Origin: CAZOLI01 sp964580675
GTDB lineage: Bacteria > Planctomycetota > MHYJ01 > CAYXQY01
Reading direction: 5' to 3'
Length of the DNA: 64,000 bases
Assembly: GCA_964580675.1 (NCBI GenBank)
Contig: CAZOLI010000007.1
Span: 1 to 64,000, forward strand
Shown here piece after piece: positions 41,502 through 50,430 of the stretch. Positions within the stretch are counted from its first letter, which is position 1. Each line of letters opens with the position of its first letter. A model generated the notes under the pieces. The model worked only from the letters and a program-made list of their open reading frames with translations, made no database searches and had not been told where the DNA came from. Both the position numbers and the translations under genes were made by a program.

Positions 41502-43388
41502 ATGTCGATTCTTTTGCGGAAAAAATCCGAGAAGGGGGAAACGTTGGCCGGAAAAATTCCGGAGGAAAAAATCCAGGAGGTACTCCGTGCTAACGACATA
41601 AAGGGGATTGTGTCGGAGTACCTCGATCTGGAGAGGTCGGGGAAAAATTATCGGGCCCTGTGTCCGTTCCACGACGAAAACACCCCTTCGTTTACGGTCG
41701 ATGATCGGAAGCAGCTGTTTCATTGTTTTGGTTGTAAAGAAAGCGGAAACGTGATTCAGTTCGTCCAAAAAATTGAGGGCATTCATTTCCTGGAGGCACT
41801 CCGGGAACTCGCGGAACGCGGCGGTGTCTCCCTACCGGACACCGACGGTGATCAACAGGTTTCCCGGGAGCCGTTATATAAAGCAAATGAATGGGCCGTC
41901 AACTTCTTCAAAAACCAGCTGTGGAAAACGGACGAAGGAAAGAACGTCCGGGAATACCTAAAAGAAAGAGGATTTACACGTGAGACCACGCTGAACTGGA
42001 ATCTCGGATACGCTCCGGATGAGTGGGAAGAACTCCTGACGGCGGCCCGTGACGCCGGATTTTCGAACGAACAGCTGGAGAAGGCCGGTCTCGTACGGGA
42101 CTCCAGAAAAGGATCCGGCCATTACGATTACTTCCGGAATCGGCTCATCTTTCCCATCCGCAATCTCCGGGGCCGGGTCGTCGGATTCGGCGGCCGGGTA
42201 CTCCCCGACGCGGATTCGGACCGGCCAAAATACCTGAACACGGATGACGGACCCGTTTTCAAAAAAGGCCGTCTCCTGTATGGCTGGGATCGGCGGGACC
42301 GTAAGCAGGTTCGGGACAACGGTCTCTGGATAGCGGAGGGATACACGGACGTGATCATGGCCCATCAGTACGGTTTCAAAAACGTGGTTGCAAGCCTTGG
42401 TACCGCGCTGGGGGAGGAGCACGTCAAAACCCTCCGGTCAAGGGTGGACGAAGTAACGTTAATGTTCGACGCCGATGAGGCGGGACAGAACGCCTCCGAA
42501 CGGAGTCTTCGCCTGTTCCTCGAGGAGGACACAACCCTGCGAATTGCCGAGATGCCTCCCGACGAAGATCCCTGCTCCCTGCTGGAAGAGGACCGCGAAC
42601 AGTTGAAGAACGTCGTCGAGGACGCGACGGAACTGATCGACTATCGGATTGAATCCGCCCGGGAAAAACATGATCTTTCGACGGTGGACGGAAAAGTGGC
42701 GGCCGCACGGGAAGTTCTCGAAACCGTGCGTGGAACATCCTCGACGATGCGAAAACAACTCGTCCTTCAGCGGATTGCGGAACTGCTCTCACTCGACGAA
42801 AGCGTGGTCCGTAGAACCCTTTCCCGCATGGAACAGGAAGGGCCGGGATCCACCTCATCCACCCCTGTCGACGCGGCAAACCCGGAGACGGAGGAAGGAT
42901 CCGTCTCGGGACTAGAGCGGGCCGTCCGGCTTGTTCTCGGGACCCTGGTACACCATACGGAGCGAGCACGATACGTTCTGGATCTCCTCGAACCGGAGGA
43001 CGTACCAATCCGTCCGTACAGGACCCTGTTCAGCCGAATATCAAACAAAATCAGGGAGGAGGGTGACATTGTGCTCGGCGACCTTCTGCACGAAATCGAA
43101 CGGGACGAACTTCGCGAACGGCTCATCGCCATCTCGTTTGAGGTCGAGGAATTCGAAGGTGACCAGGTGAACCGGATCCTGGAAGAAAGCGTAAATTACC
43201 TCCAGAAATACACCAAACAGAACCAGATTGACGATCTTCGACGCCAGATGAAAAAAGCGTACGAAAACGGCAATCGGGAACGGTACAAAGAACTGCTTGA
43301 TCGCGTATCGAAACTTCAAAAATCAATTCACGGATCAACGTCGGAGACGACGAAACAACAGGGGAAAGAGTCGTTAACGGAGGAATAA
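41502..43388 (+). CDS. dnaG: DNA primase
   Basis: Synthesises RNA primers for replication. 628 residues: N-terminal zinc-binding domain 'CPFHDENTPSF' with 'FHCFGCKESGNVIQF', the RNA polymerase core with TOPRIM motifs 'WIAEGYTDVIMAHQYGF' and 'VTLMFDADEAGQNAS', and a C-terminal DnaB-interacting helical region ending Gln/Lys-rich. Followed by rpoD after 110 bp, the primase-sigma part of the macromolecular synthesis operon; rpsU is absent. Confidence 0.97.
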   Translation: MSILLRKKSEKGETLAGKIPEEKIQEVLRANDIKGIVSEYLDLERSGKNYRALCPFHDENTPSFTVDDRKQLFHCFGCKESGNVIQFVQKIEGIHFLEALRELAERGGVSLPDTDGDQQVSREPLYKANEWAVNFFKNQLWKTDEGKNVREYLKERGFTRETTLNWNLGYAPDEWEELLTAARDAGFSNEQLEKAGLVRDSRKGSGHYDYFRNRLIFPIRNLRGRVVGFGGRVLPDADSDRPKYLNTDDGPVFKKGRLLYGWDRRDRKQVRDNGLWIAEGYTDVIMAHQYGFKNVVASLGTALGEEHVKTLRSRVDEVTLMFDADEAGQNASERSLRLFLEEDTTLRIAEMPPDEDPCSLLEEDREQLKNVVEDATELIDYRIESAREKHDLSTVDGKVAAAREVLETVRGTSSTMRKQLVLQRIAELLSLDESVVRRTLSRMEQEGPGSTSSTPVDAANPETEEGSVSGLERAVRLVLGTLVHHTERARYVLDLLEPEDVPIRPYRTLFSRISNKIREEGDIVLGDLLHEIERDELRERLIAISFEVEEFEGDQVNRILEESVNYLQKYTKQNQIDDLRRQMKKAYENGNRERYKELLDRVSKLQKSIHGSTSETTKQQGKESLTEE

Positions 43389-43498
43389 ACGAGTTTCGTT
43401 TGTTCCTCCGGTAACGGGGCAAATCTCCAACCTCGAACCGCAACGACCGGTTTGCGCAAATAAGACGTACATTTAATTTGCTTTCTTTAAAAAACCCA

Positions 43499-45280
43499 AT
43501 GGCAACCAAAACCCAGGACGAAGCGGAAGAAACACGGAACCTTATCGAGGAAGACGAAGAACTCGCCGAAACGCTGAACCAGATCAGTAAGGAGATCGAG
43601 GACGTCGGCGACTGGGAATCTCTTGAGCCGGAGGTTCTTGAACTCATTACCGAAGGGGTCGATCGGGGATACCTCACCTACGACGAGATCAACAGACGGC
43701 TTCCGGACGAAATGATCCCCCCCGACAAGCTGGACCGTATTCTGATGATTCTGGATGAAGCGGGGGTCTCCCTGTTCGATCAAACCGAGGTCGACGGAGA
43801 CGGGGTCGTCAAAAAAGCAGAGGAGGAAGAAGATGAAGAAGACGAGGAACAGGTCGCGGAGGACGACGACGTCATTCCCTCGGTGTCGGACACGGAGCAG
43901 ATTGATGATCCCGTCCGAATGTACCTCACGCAAATGGGAAAAATTCCCCTCCTCAGTCGTGAGGAAGAGATTAACCTTGCCAAGAAAATAGAACTGACCC
44001 GGAAGCGGTACCGGAAACACCTCCTGGCCAACACCCGGTGTCTCGAAATGGCCAACGACATCCTGAAGGATCTCCGGGACGATGAACTTGCGTTCGACCG
44101 GACCCTCAAATCCACAGCTTCCCTGGACGTGACGGAAGAGGAAGTCATGAACATGATTCCGGACGTCATCGAGGAAGTCGAGGAAATCATCGAGAAAAAC
44201 CGGGAGGATTACGAAAAAATCCTGGATGAAGACACGGATGAAGAAGAAGAGGAAGAACTCCGGGAAACCATCCGGAACCGGGCCAATCAGGGCGTGATCA
44301 AAGTCGAGGAACTAAACCTCCAGACGAAGCGAATTCGACCGATCCTGGAAGAGTTCTTCGAACTCGTCGAAGAAATTGAAGAAATCGAGGAAGAACTCGA
44401 CGAAATGGAGGAGACCCGGGCAAACCGTGAACCGATCAAAAAGCTTAAACGGGAACACAGGGAACTCCAGATTAAGGCGGCCGAGTCCCCTGAGGATCTG
44501 AAGGAGCGCCGGGAGGAGCTCGAGGATCGCCTGGACGGTTATAACAAAGCCAAACAGGAACTCTCCAGCGGGAACCTCCGTCTGGTGGTCAGTGTCGCGA
44601 AAAAATACAGGAACCGCGGCATATCGTTCCTGGACCTGATCCAGGAAGGAAACACGGGACTGATGAAAGCCGTCGAAAAATACGAATACCGACGGGGATA
44701 CAAATTCAGCACGTACGCCACCTGGTGGATCCGCCAGGCGATTACCCGCGCCATCGCGGACCAGGGACGAACGATTCGTATCCCGGTTCACATGATCGAG
44801 ACGATCAGCCACCTCCGCCGGATGAGCAAAAAACTCGTCCAGGAAAAAGGTCGGGAACCCACTGTTCCCGAAATCGCGGAGGAATGTGGCATCTCCGAGA
44901 AGGAGGCCAAACGCGTCCTGGAAATATCCCGGAATCCGATATCGCTTGATCGACCGATCGGTGACGGCGAAGACTCGGAATTCGGGGACTTCATTGAGGA
45001 CGACACCGTGGAGAATCCCTCCACCATCGCCACTCAGGATTTCCTGAAGGAAAAAGTCCTGAAAGTCCTCCAGATGCTCTCCTTCCGAGAACGGGAAATC
45101 ATCAAACTCCGCTACGGCATCGGAACCGGGTACAGTTATACCCTCGAGGAAGTCGGCCGGATCTTTAAGGTGACGAGGGAACGGGTCCGGCAGATCGAGG
45201 CCAAGGCGGTGGAAAAACTCCAGAAGCCCATCCGGAGCCGAAAACTGGAGGGCTTCCTGAAGGCCATTCACCGGCAGTAA
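43499..45280 (+). CDS. rpoD: RNA polymerase primary sigma factor (sigma-70)
   Basis: 593 residues from ATG 43499 (a TTG at 43478 is in frame). Region 1.1-like acidic N-terminus; region 1.2 'DDPVRMYLTQMGKIPLLSRE'; a non-conserved acidic segment of about 200 residues; region 2 'LRLVVSVAKKYRNRGISFLD' and 'RGYKFSTYATWWIRQAITRA'; region 3; region 4 'LSFREREIIKLRYGIGTGYS' and 'TLEEVGRIFKVTRERVRQIE'. The consensus-like promoters in this window fit a standard housekeeping sigma. Probably read through from dnaG. Confidence 0.97.
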   Translation: MATKTQDEAEETRNLIEEDEELAETLNQISKEIEDVGDWESLEPEVLELITEGVDRGYLTYDEINRRLPDEMIPPDKLDRILMILDEAGVSLFDQTEVDGDGVVKKAEEEEDEEDEEQVAEDDDVIPSVSDTEQIDDPVRMYLTQMGKIPLLSREEEINLAKKIELTRKRYRKHLLANTRCLEMANDILKDLRDDELAFDRTLKSTASLDVTEEEVMNMIPDVIEEVEEIIEKNREDYEKILDEDTDEEEEEELRETIRNRANQGVIKVEELNLQTKRIRPILEEFFELVEEIEEIEEELDEMEETRANREPIKKLKREHRELQIKAAESPEDLKERREELEDRLDGYNKAKQELSSGNLRLVVSVAKKYRNRGISFLDLIQEGNTGLMKAVEKYEYRRGYKFSTYATWWIRQAITRAIADQGRTIRIPVHMIETISHLRRMSKKLVQEKGREPTVPEIAEECGISEKEAKRVLEISRNPISLDRPIGDGEDSEFGDFIEDDTVENPSTIATQDFLKEKVLKVLQMLSFREREIIKLRYGIGTGYSYTLEEVGRIFKVTRERVRQIEAKAVEKLQKPIRSRKLEGFLKAIHRQ

Positions 45281-45717
45281 CCCGTTCCCGACAGACGTCC
45301 CGCTCCCCGGATGTTGCTTTGTGCCCGGGAGGGGAACCTTAAAATTCAGGTTCGCTGTGGTACAGGCAACCATTCGGACGTACGTATTTTCCACGTGACG
45401 GGAAGGACCACGACCGAAAAAACGTGCCCCGTGTAACGGGGCGCTGGTTCGGGCATGACAACGGAAGCCTGAACCCCGAATCTCCCGATAAATGTGCGGG
45501 ATATGCTGTGTCCCATAGGAAGGCCGACGGCGGGGGCACTTCGGGCCCGGAAGAACGTCCCGGTTTGTCTTTTTAAGAAGAAGATCTGTCTCCCAATCCT
45601 TCTCCTTTTTGACATGACACAGGTGTAAATTGGCTGCACGCCCGTTTACAATGGAGCTGTCCCATTGTGAAATTCGTCCGGTTTCCAGTTTCTCCGCTTA
45701 CAAAAACAAAAATCATT
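45281..45717. other. 437-bp region after rpoD without a clear gene
   Basis: No open frame with coding character on either strand. A terminator-like hairpin points to transcription on the minus strand ending at 45417. TTGACA occurs on the plus strand at about 45607 but has no matching -10 box at the right distance. Possible home of an RNA gene that I cannot name. Confidence 0.4.
45417..45442 (-). terminator. Rho-independent terminator on the minus strand
   Basis: Minus strand GCCCCGT-TAC-ACGGGGC (45426-45442), then ACG and TTTTTT. No minus-strand gene lies upstream of it, so it either ends an unrecognised RNA or blocks antisense transcription into rpoD. Confidence 0.6.
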
Positions 45718-46440
45718 ATGAAAACAATGGAAGAAGTAATGGACAAACTCCTGGACCTGCAGCAAGTTGACCTCCGTTTTGACAGGCTTCAGGGAAAAAT
45801 GGAGGAGATTCCAGACCGGATCGAAGAAAAATCCGAGGACGTCGAGGACGTCGAAAAACAGCTAAAAAAGAAAAAACACGAAAAACGGAACATCCAGAAA
45901 GAAATTGACGAAAAAAACCTTGAAGTCGAGGAAATCGAATCCGAACAGGAAGACCTGAAGAAAAAACTTCGCAAAGCGGAAAGCAACAAGGAATACACCT
46001 CCCTGCAGAACAAAATCGGCCAGCTCGACGCGGACGCCGAACAGATCGAGGAACAGATCCTGGAGTTGATGGAGGAAAAGGAGTCCCTGGAGAAAGAAAT
46101 TGAAGAAGTGGAGGACGAACTCGACTCGGCGGAGGAAGAGTTCGAGGCATTTCGGGAAGAGCAGGAGAAAAAAAAGCAGAAACTGGAAGAAAAACACGAA
46201 GATCTTGAGGAAGAACGGGAAGAACTCTGTTCGGAAATACCGGACGACGTGCTCGAGGATTACGAGGAAATTCACGAGAACAAATCGGATTCCCGGGCCC
46301 TTGCTCCGGTAAACGACGGAGCCTGTCAGGGTTGTTTCCTGAACCTCACCCAGCAGGAATTGAATCAGCTGCACCGGAAGGAAGAACTCCAGTTCTGCCG
46401 CAATTGCTCTCGAATTTTCATCTTTCCCGACAATAGTTAA
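45718..46440 (+). CDS. Coiled-coil C4 zinc-ribbon protein (DUF164/CdsZ type)
   Basis: 240 residues from ATG 45718 (a GTG at 45667 is in frame). Long Glu/Lys-rich coiled coil over residues about 15-180, containing the family segment 'SNKEYTSLQNKIGQL', then a C-terminal four-cysteine zinc ribbon: 'CQGCFLNL' and 'FCRNCSRIFIF'. Widespread bacterial family of poorly known function; in chlamydiae the homologue is linked to type III secretion. No neighbour suggests a role here. Confidence 0.88.
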   Translation: MKTMEEVMDKLLDLQQVDLRFDRLQGKMEEIPDRIEEKSEDVEDVEKQLKKKKHEKRNIQKEIDEKNLEVEEIESEQEDLKKKLRKAESNKEYTSLQNKIGQLDADAEQIEEQILELMEEKESLEKEIEEVEDELDSAEEEFEAFREEQEKKKQKLEEKHEDLEEEREELCSEIPDDVLEDYEEIHENKSDSRALAPVNDGACQGCFLNLTQQELNQLHRKEELQFCRNCSRIFIFPDNS

Positions 46441-46445
46441 ATTTC

Positions 46446-46485
46446 ATCCGAAAAAGGATCTGAGGTTCAATACCCTTTTTTGGAT
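46446..46485 (+). terminator. Long hairpin after the zinc-ribbon gene
   Basis: ATCCGAAAAAGG (46446-46457) pairs with CCTTTTTTGGAT (46474-46485): 12 base pairs including one G-U. Six T lie in the right arm. It probably ends the zinc-ribbon transcript and precedes the ribosome site of the next gene. Confidence 0.55.
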
Positions 46486-46509
46486 GCAGAACATGGAATT
46501 TTGAGGAGG

Positions 46510-46531
46510 CAATGCACAAAAAAGTGCATTG
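46510..46531 (+). promoter_or_regulatory. Hairpin enclosing the start codon at 46512
   Basis: CAATGCAC (46510-46517) and GTGCATTG (46524-46531) form a perfect 8-bp stem with a six-A loop. The ATG at 46512 lies inside the left arm, directly after GAGGAGG (46503-46509). Either this ATG is masked in the mRNA, or translation really starts at the ATG at 46542 just past the hairpin. Confidence 0.55.
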
Positions 46532-47777
46532 GCGCCGATACATGTTGTCACGTCAACTGATCCTTACCATTCTTGTACTTTTCTTTTCACTCCTGACAAC
46601 TCCGTGTCTGACGGCCCAGAATAAGGAGAAATCCGGGAATAATGCCGGAACGGAACAATCCGAACAGGAGCAGGAACAGGAGGGACAGGATCAATCGAAG
46701 CAGAACCAGAACAAAGAGGACGGGGAAGAGAACGGCAAGGACTCTTCGGAGGGAAATCAGGAAAGCAACTCCAGGTGGGACAAACTACCAATACACGAGC
46801 CCGAGCGCGTGACCCCGGACTCCGGGTTAAACTTCACCCCTGCCGCTGGCGTTCTCGGTGACGGAACCCTCGTTCTCGTGTACGAACGGATATCAACGGT
46901 GAAGGAAAAACGGTACCTTCGTGCCATGCGGTGCAAAAAAATCTGGAACCGTACCGAGTGGTGGCAGTGGACCAGTGACGAACAAATTTTAAAATCCGAT
47001 AAGTTCCGGAACGCGCCCGTTCTCGTTCCCGACGACGAGGGAGGGCTTTTTCTTTATTTTGTGGCCGGAAAGAGGGGGGAAAAACCCTATCTCATCTACC
47101 GTTCTCACACCACGGACGGCAAAAACTGGTCCAGTCCCGAAGCACTGGAACTGGAACTGGATAACAAAGTGTACAAAAACCCGTTCGTCACCCGGAATTC
47201 CGGGGATCCTTCGTACCTGATGTCCTTTACCAGCGGCGGCCACATTTATACCGCCGTTTCCAAAGACGGCAAAAAATGGTCCGATCCCACGAAGATCGCG
47301 AAAGGAAACACCTCCGCAATCGCTGCCGGATCAGGCAAGCGCGTCATTACGTATGACGTTGAAACGGAGGAAGGCCGAAAAGGCCGTTACCGAATTTGGA
47401 ACAAGGAAAAAAAGGAATGGGGCGAAGAGAAGAACATACTGAACAATCGAACCCTCTCCCATCCGACGGTCTCAATTCCGCCCTCGGGAACGCCCGAAAT
47501 CTACTTTATTTCCTACGCCAAAAACTCCCGGGATATTGGGTACGTCCAGCGTGTTTTGCTCGGGAAGGAGGACCGGGAACCGGTCCAGCTGACGGAATGG
47601 AACATGAACGAATACCGCCCCCGGGTTCTGTCCGTACCGGCCAAACACATTCACGTGGATGAGAAAGCCGGCGTGGAACCTCCCGAGAACCCCCTTCGAT
47701 ACCTGTACTGGTCACGGCGAACCCTGGCCAGGGACATTGACGTCATCTTTTCGCGGATCAAAGACGCCGGGAAATAA
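46512..47777 (+). CDS. Secreted BNR/sialidase-like propeller protein
   Basis: 421 residues from ATG 46512; ATG 46542 gives a cleaner signal peptide 'MLSRQLILTILVLFFSLL'. After cleavage near 'LTAQN' comes a Gln/Glu/Asn-rich low-complexity linker (about 35-85), then repeated beta segments with Asp-box-like motifs 'SHTTDGKNWSSP' and 'AVSKDGKKWSDP', and 'VLVPDDEGGLFLYFVAG'. This suggests a six-bladed propeller of the sialidase/BNR type. Catalytic residues of sialidases are not recognisable, so a binding role is as likely as an enzyme. Confidence 0.7.
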   Translation: MHKKVHWRRYMLSRQLILTILVLFFSLLTTPCLTAQNKEKSGNNAGTEQSEQEQEQEGQDQSKQNQNKEDGEENGKDSSEGNQESNSRWDKLPIHEPERVTPDSGLNFTPAAGVLGDGTLVLVYERISTVKEKRYLRAMRCKKIWNRTEWWQWTSDEQILKSDKFRNAPVLVPDDEGGLFLYFVAGKRGEKPYLIYRSHTTDGKNWSSPEALELELDNKVYKNPFVTRNSGDPSYLMSFTSGGHIYTAVSKDGKKWSDPTKIAKGNTSAIAAGSGKRVITYDVETEEGRKGRYRIWNKEKKEWGEEKNILNNRTLSHPTVSIPPSGTPEIYFISYAKNSRDIGYVQRVLLGKEDREPVQLTEWNMNEYRPRVLSVPAKHIHVDEKAGVEPPENPLRYLYWSRRTLARDIDVIFSRIKDAGK

Positions 47778-47830
47778 TCCGTCAGGGTTCGCGTCTCAAG
47801 AAGAACCAATATCCGCCATCCATCCTTTCC

Positions 47831-47859
47831 TTGACCGAAACAGCAGCAGAACGTATAAT
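47831..47859 (+). promoter_or_regulatory. Promoter of the tandem secreted-protein genes
   Basis: TTGACC (47831-47836), 17-bp spacer, perfect TATAAT (47854-47859); predicted start near 47866. Confidence 0.75.
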
Positions 47860-47898
47860 AGTTGTGTTATCAGGGAGTGTTTTTACAGGAGTTCTGCC

Positions 47899-48813
47899 AT
47901 GATCAATCGATCTCAGTTCCATCTCCCTGACCGTTCACCCCGACCGGTTCGCCCCCCATGGATGTCCATTTTTCTTCTCTGCCTCTTCTTTTTCTGCTTT
48001 TCCTCGCTCGGGGCGGACGACCTTGTTCTTAAAAACGGGAACCGTATCTCCGGCATCGTCGAGAAGAACGGGGATCAGTATCGCGTTGAAAACGCCGCCA
48101 CCACGGTAACGGTGCCGGCCGGGAAGGTAAAAAAGGTCGTGTCCTCTCCCTCCCCGTGGAAGGAATTCAGGAGGAAACGCAAAGAACTCCGGGAGAAGGA
48201 GAACCCGACCGCGAAGGAGTACGTTCACCTGGCCGAATGGGCGGGGAAACAGGACTTTCACTTCCGTCGCCGGGAACTCCTGCAGAACGCCATTGAGAAA
48301 GACCCGGACAACAAAAAAGCCCGAAAAGCTCTGGGGTTTGTAAAATACGAAGACGAATGGATGAGCCACGACGAAATGATGCGGCGGAGAGGGTTCCGCC
48401 GGTTCGAGGGAAAGTGGCTCCCGGAGGAAACGGCGAAGGTATTGATCCGCAACAAAAAAGAAAAACAGCGGCGCAAAATGATTCGGAACCGGCTGAATGA
48501 TTATTTGCTGGAAATGGCCCGCACGCCGGACGCGGAAAAACGCGGGCAAATCGCCTCGGACATGCTTGCTTACGGCAAACAGATGAACGTGGACAACATC
48601 CGGAAGAAGGTGGAAATGGCCGAGAATTATTACCGGAAAGTGCACAGAAAAGTGCTTGTCGAACGGGCGCACGTGACGATGAACATGAACGCCGCGAAAG
48701 CATCCGTGGGAAACGTGCGGACCCTTCGCCTGAACAACCTTGGGGTGGCCATTCAACTTCCCCGGGTCAACCTCGACTCTTATCAGGGAGCTATCAAAGT
48801 TCCCGCGAAATAA
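47899..48813 (+). CDS. Secreted NG-x-x-x-G domain protein, first paralogue
   Basis: 304 residues. ATG 47899 is chosen because CAGGAG and a promoter lie just upstream; a longer frame from 47659 overlaps the previous gene. Signal peptide (about 21-38), then 'DDLVLKNGNRISGIVEKNGD' beta domain, then helices with 'RKALGFVKYEDEW', 'MMRRRGFRRFEGKWLPEET', and a C-terminal strand region 'AIQLPRVNLDSYQGAIKVPA'. It is homologous along its length to the next gene. Probably periplasmic; function unknown. Confidence 0.8.
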   Translation: MINRSQFHLPDRSPRPVRPPWMSIFLLCLFFFCFSSLGADDLVLKNGNRISGIVEKNGDQYRVENAATTVTVPAGKVKKVVSSPSPWKEFRRKRKELREKENPTAKEYVHLAEWAGKQDFHFRRRELLQNAIEKDPDNKKARKALGFVKYEDEWMSHDEMMRRRGFRRFEGKWLPEETAKVLIRNKKEKQRRKMIRNRLNDYLLEMARTPDAEKRGQIASDMLAYGKQMNVDNIRKKVEMAENYYRKVHRKVLVERAHVTMNMNAAKASVGNVRTLRLNNLGVAIQLPRVNLDSYQGAIKVPAK

Positions 48814-48904
48814 TAAACGTGATCTCAGAATTGAGAAACATCACCGGAAACCGGAGCCTGACGAAGAAATAACCCAATTCCAGTGCTTCTAACATAAAAT
48901 AACC

Positions 48905-49828
48905 ATGAAAATCATCAACCTCTCGAAAAAGTTCCACGTGCTCATCCTAATGATGACCGGCCTGTTTTTGCTGTCATCGACGCCCGCGCACTCGGACGAA
49001 CTCGTCCTCACAAACGGCAACAAAATTGAGGGCGACGTGACCAAAAAAGGAGACGAATACGTTGTGGAAACCCCGGTGTCCGAACTTCGCATATCGGCGG
49101 ACCTGGTTGAGAAGATGGTCGAGAAGAAAACGCGGTGGGAAAAATACAAGGAAAAAGCAAACCAACTCGAGAACATGGAGAAACCAACCGCCGATGATCA
49201 TTACGAAATATATGAGTGGGCGTCCAAACAGAATCTGGAGGTTCAGGCCCAAAAACACCTTGAAAAGGCCCTGAACCTTGATCCGGCCCACGAGGAGACC
49301 CGGATGGCCCTCGGTTACGTAAAATACAACGAGAAGTGGATGGACCGGCCCACCATGATGCGGAAACGGGGATTTAAACGATACAACGGGAACTGGTTGC
49401 CGGCCGAGACCGTGAACCAGCTCCGGGAGGAAATGGCGGTAAAGACCCGGAAGAAACGGGTTCTTTCACAGATCAGGAGTTACCTGAGAGAAATGGCCTC
49501 AACCCCGGTAAAACAAAAACGCCAGGAAATCTACGAAGAACTAATTTCGTACGGGCAGGAAAATGGGGCAGAGGACATTCGCAAACTCGCCAACAAAGCA
49601 AAAAATTACTACGACCGTTCCTGGAAAATGGTGCTGATGAAAAAAACCCACAACATCACCTCCACCATCCGCCTGACCAAAGCGGAACTCAGCCAGCCCA
49701 TTGAGGATTCTCGAATAAACACCACCATCGGACAATCCTTCGCGTTCGGACAGGTAACGGGAGTTATTGAATTGCCACAGCAGGAAGTCCACCAGTACAA
49801 AGGAACCGTCGTTATTCCGTCAAACTAA
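48905..49828 (+). CDS. Secreted NG-x-x-x-G domain protein, second paralogue
   Basis: 307 residues. Signal peptide ending near 'PAHS', 'DELVLTNGNKIEGDVTKKGD' beta domain, helices with 'MALGYVKYNEKW', 'MMRKRGFKRYNGNWLPAET', and C-terminal 'VIELPQQEVHQYKGTVVIPS'. The same blocks in the same order occur in the preceding gene, so this is an old tandem duplication (clearly diverged). The same N-terminal domain opens the TPR protein at 24249-25301. Confidence 0.8.
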   Translation: MKIINLSKKFHVLILMMTGLFLLSSTPAHSDELVLTNGNKIEGDVTKKGDEYVVETPVSELRISADLVEKMVEKKTRWEKYKEKANQLENMEKPTADDHYEIYEWASKQNLEVQAQKHLEKALNLDPAHEETRMALGYVKYNEKWMDRPTMMRKRGFKRYNGNWLPAETVNQLREEMAVKTRKKRVLSQIRSYLREMASTPVKQKRQEIYEELISYGQENGAEDIRKLANKAKNYYDRSWKMVLMKKTHNITSTIRLTKAELSQPIEDSRINTTIGQSFAFGQVTGVIELPQQEVHQYKGTVVIPSN

Positions 49829-49880
49829 CCGGGGGGCGTGTAACCGTCTCAGATGCTGGTGAGGACCGATGGAACAGGCC

Positions 49881-49909
49881 TTAAATTTAGAAACCAATTT
49901 TGGTATAAC
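49881..49909 (+). promoter_or_regulatory. Promoter of tRNA-Gly
   Basis: TTAAAT (49881-49886), 17-bp spacer, TATAAC (49904-49909); start near 49917, eleven bases before the tRNA. Confidence 0.65.
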
Positions 49910-49927
49910 AACATACGCGAAAAACAT

Positions 49928-49999
49928 GCGGGCGTAGCTCAGCGGTAGAGCACCACGTTGCCAACGTGGTCGTCGCGGGTTCAAGTCCCGTCGCCCGCT
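49928..49999 (+). tRNA. tRNA-Gly (GCC)
   Basis: 72 nt without encoded CCA. Acceptor GCGGGCG (49928-49934) pairs with CGCCCGC (49992-49998), discriminator T. D-arm GCTC-AGCGGTA-GAGC, anticodon stem CCACG/CGTGG with loop TTGCCAA (anticodon GCC), T-arm GCGGG-TTCAAGT-CCCGT. Confidence 0.96.
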
Positions 50000-50070
50000 T
50001 CTTGAGAACGTCAAAACGTAAGAATCGCACCAGTAAGGGGCCCCATGCCCTGCTTCCCCCTCAGGAACCC

Positions 50071-50091
50071 CGGGACAATGTCCCGATTTTT
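50071..50091 (+). terminator. Terminator after tRNA-Gly
   Basis: CGGGAC-AAT-GTCCCG followed by ATTTTT: perfect 6-bp stem with tight loop and T run. Confidence 0.8.
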
Positions 50092-50430
50092 CCCATCCTC
50101 CCCCTGCTTAAACCCCCATTTTTCCCCGCCCTGTTGCAACCCGGTCTCCCCGCTCGGGAAATTCGTATCGTTAGAAAAGGAGGTTTTAGAGGGAAGCAGA
50201 AATCGGTTCTCCATCAACTCATTTCGTCTTCACGTCGTGAGTTCCCCTTTGAACGCCTTCTATTTGAGTGTTTGCGGACGTTGCTTGATGGTTTACCGAT
50301 CCCGTAGACAAAGGAAAAATATCCATCGGAAATTGGTTCACGTTCACCGGAGAAGAACTTCTACAGATCGATCCGTTCAGAACATATTCGATCCGTCTTT
50401 TTTCTCATATCCAAACATCGTCCGGGTTCC
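50092..50430. other. Intergenic region before the zinc-ribbon membrane protein
   Basis: C-rich in its first part, then AAAAGGAGG at about 50175 with no start codon at the proper distance. A 129-codon frame crosses it but has a composition unlike protein. I see no RNA gene. A promoter for the next gene is not clear. Confidence 0.4.

Noticed and set aside
44312..45394. 360-codon open frame antisense to rpoD
   Set aside because: It mirrors the strongly conserved sigma factor frame; long antisense frames arise from the codon bias of rpoD. The product is Phe/Leu-rich with no domain.
45600..45625. Plus-strand TTGACA before the zinc-ribbon gene
   Set aside because: No -10-like hexamer at 15-19 bp; nearest AT-rich hexamer is only 11 bp away.
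45346..45639. 97-codon minus-strand frame after rpoD
   Set aside because: Spans a terminator hairpin, has no ribosome site and an Arg/Pro-rich random-looking composition.
47659..47898. Upstream extension of the first secreted paralogue
   Set aside because: Overlaps the preceding gene by over 100 bp and places the signal peptide internally; promoter and ribosome site support ATG 47899.
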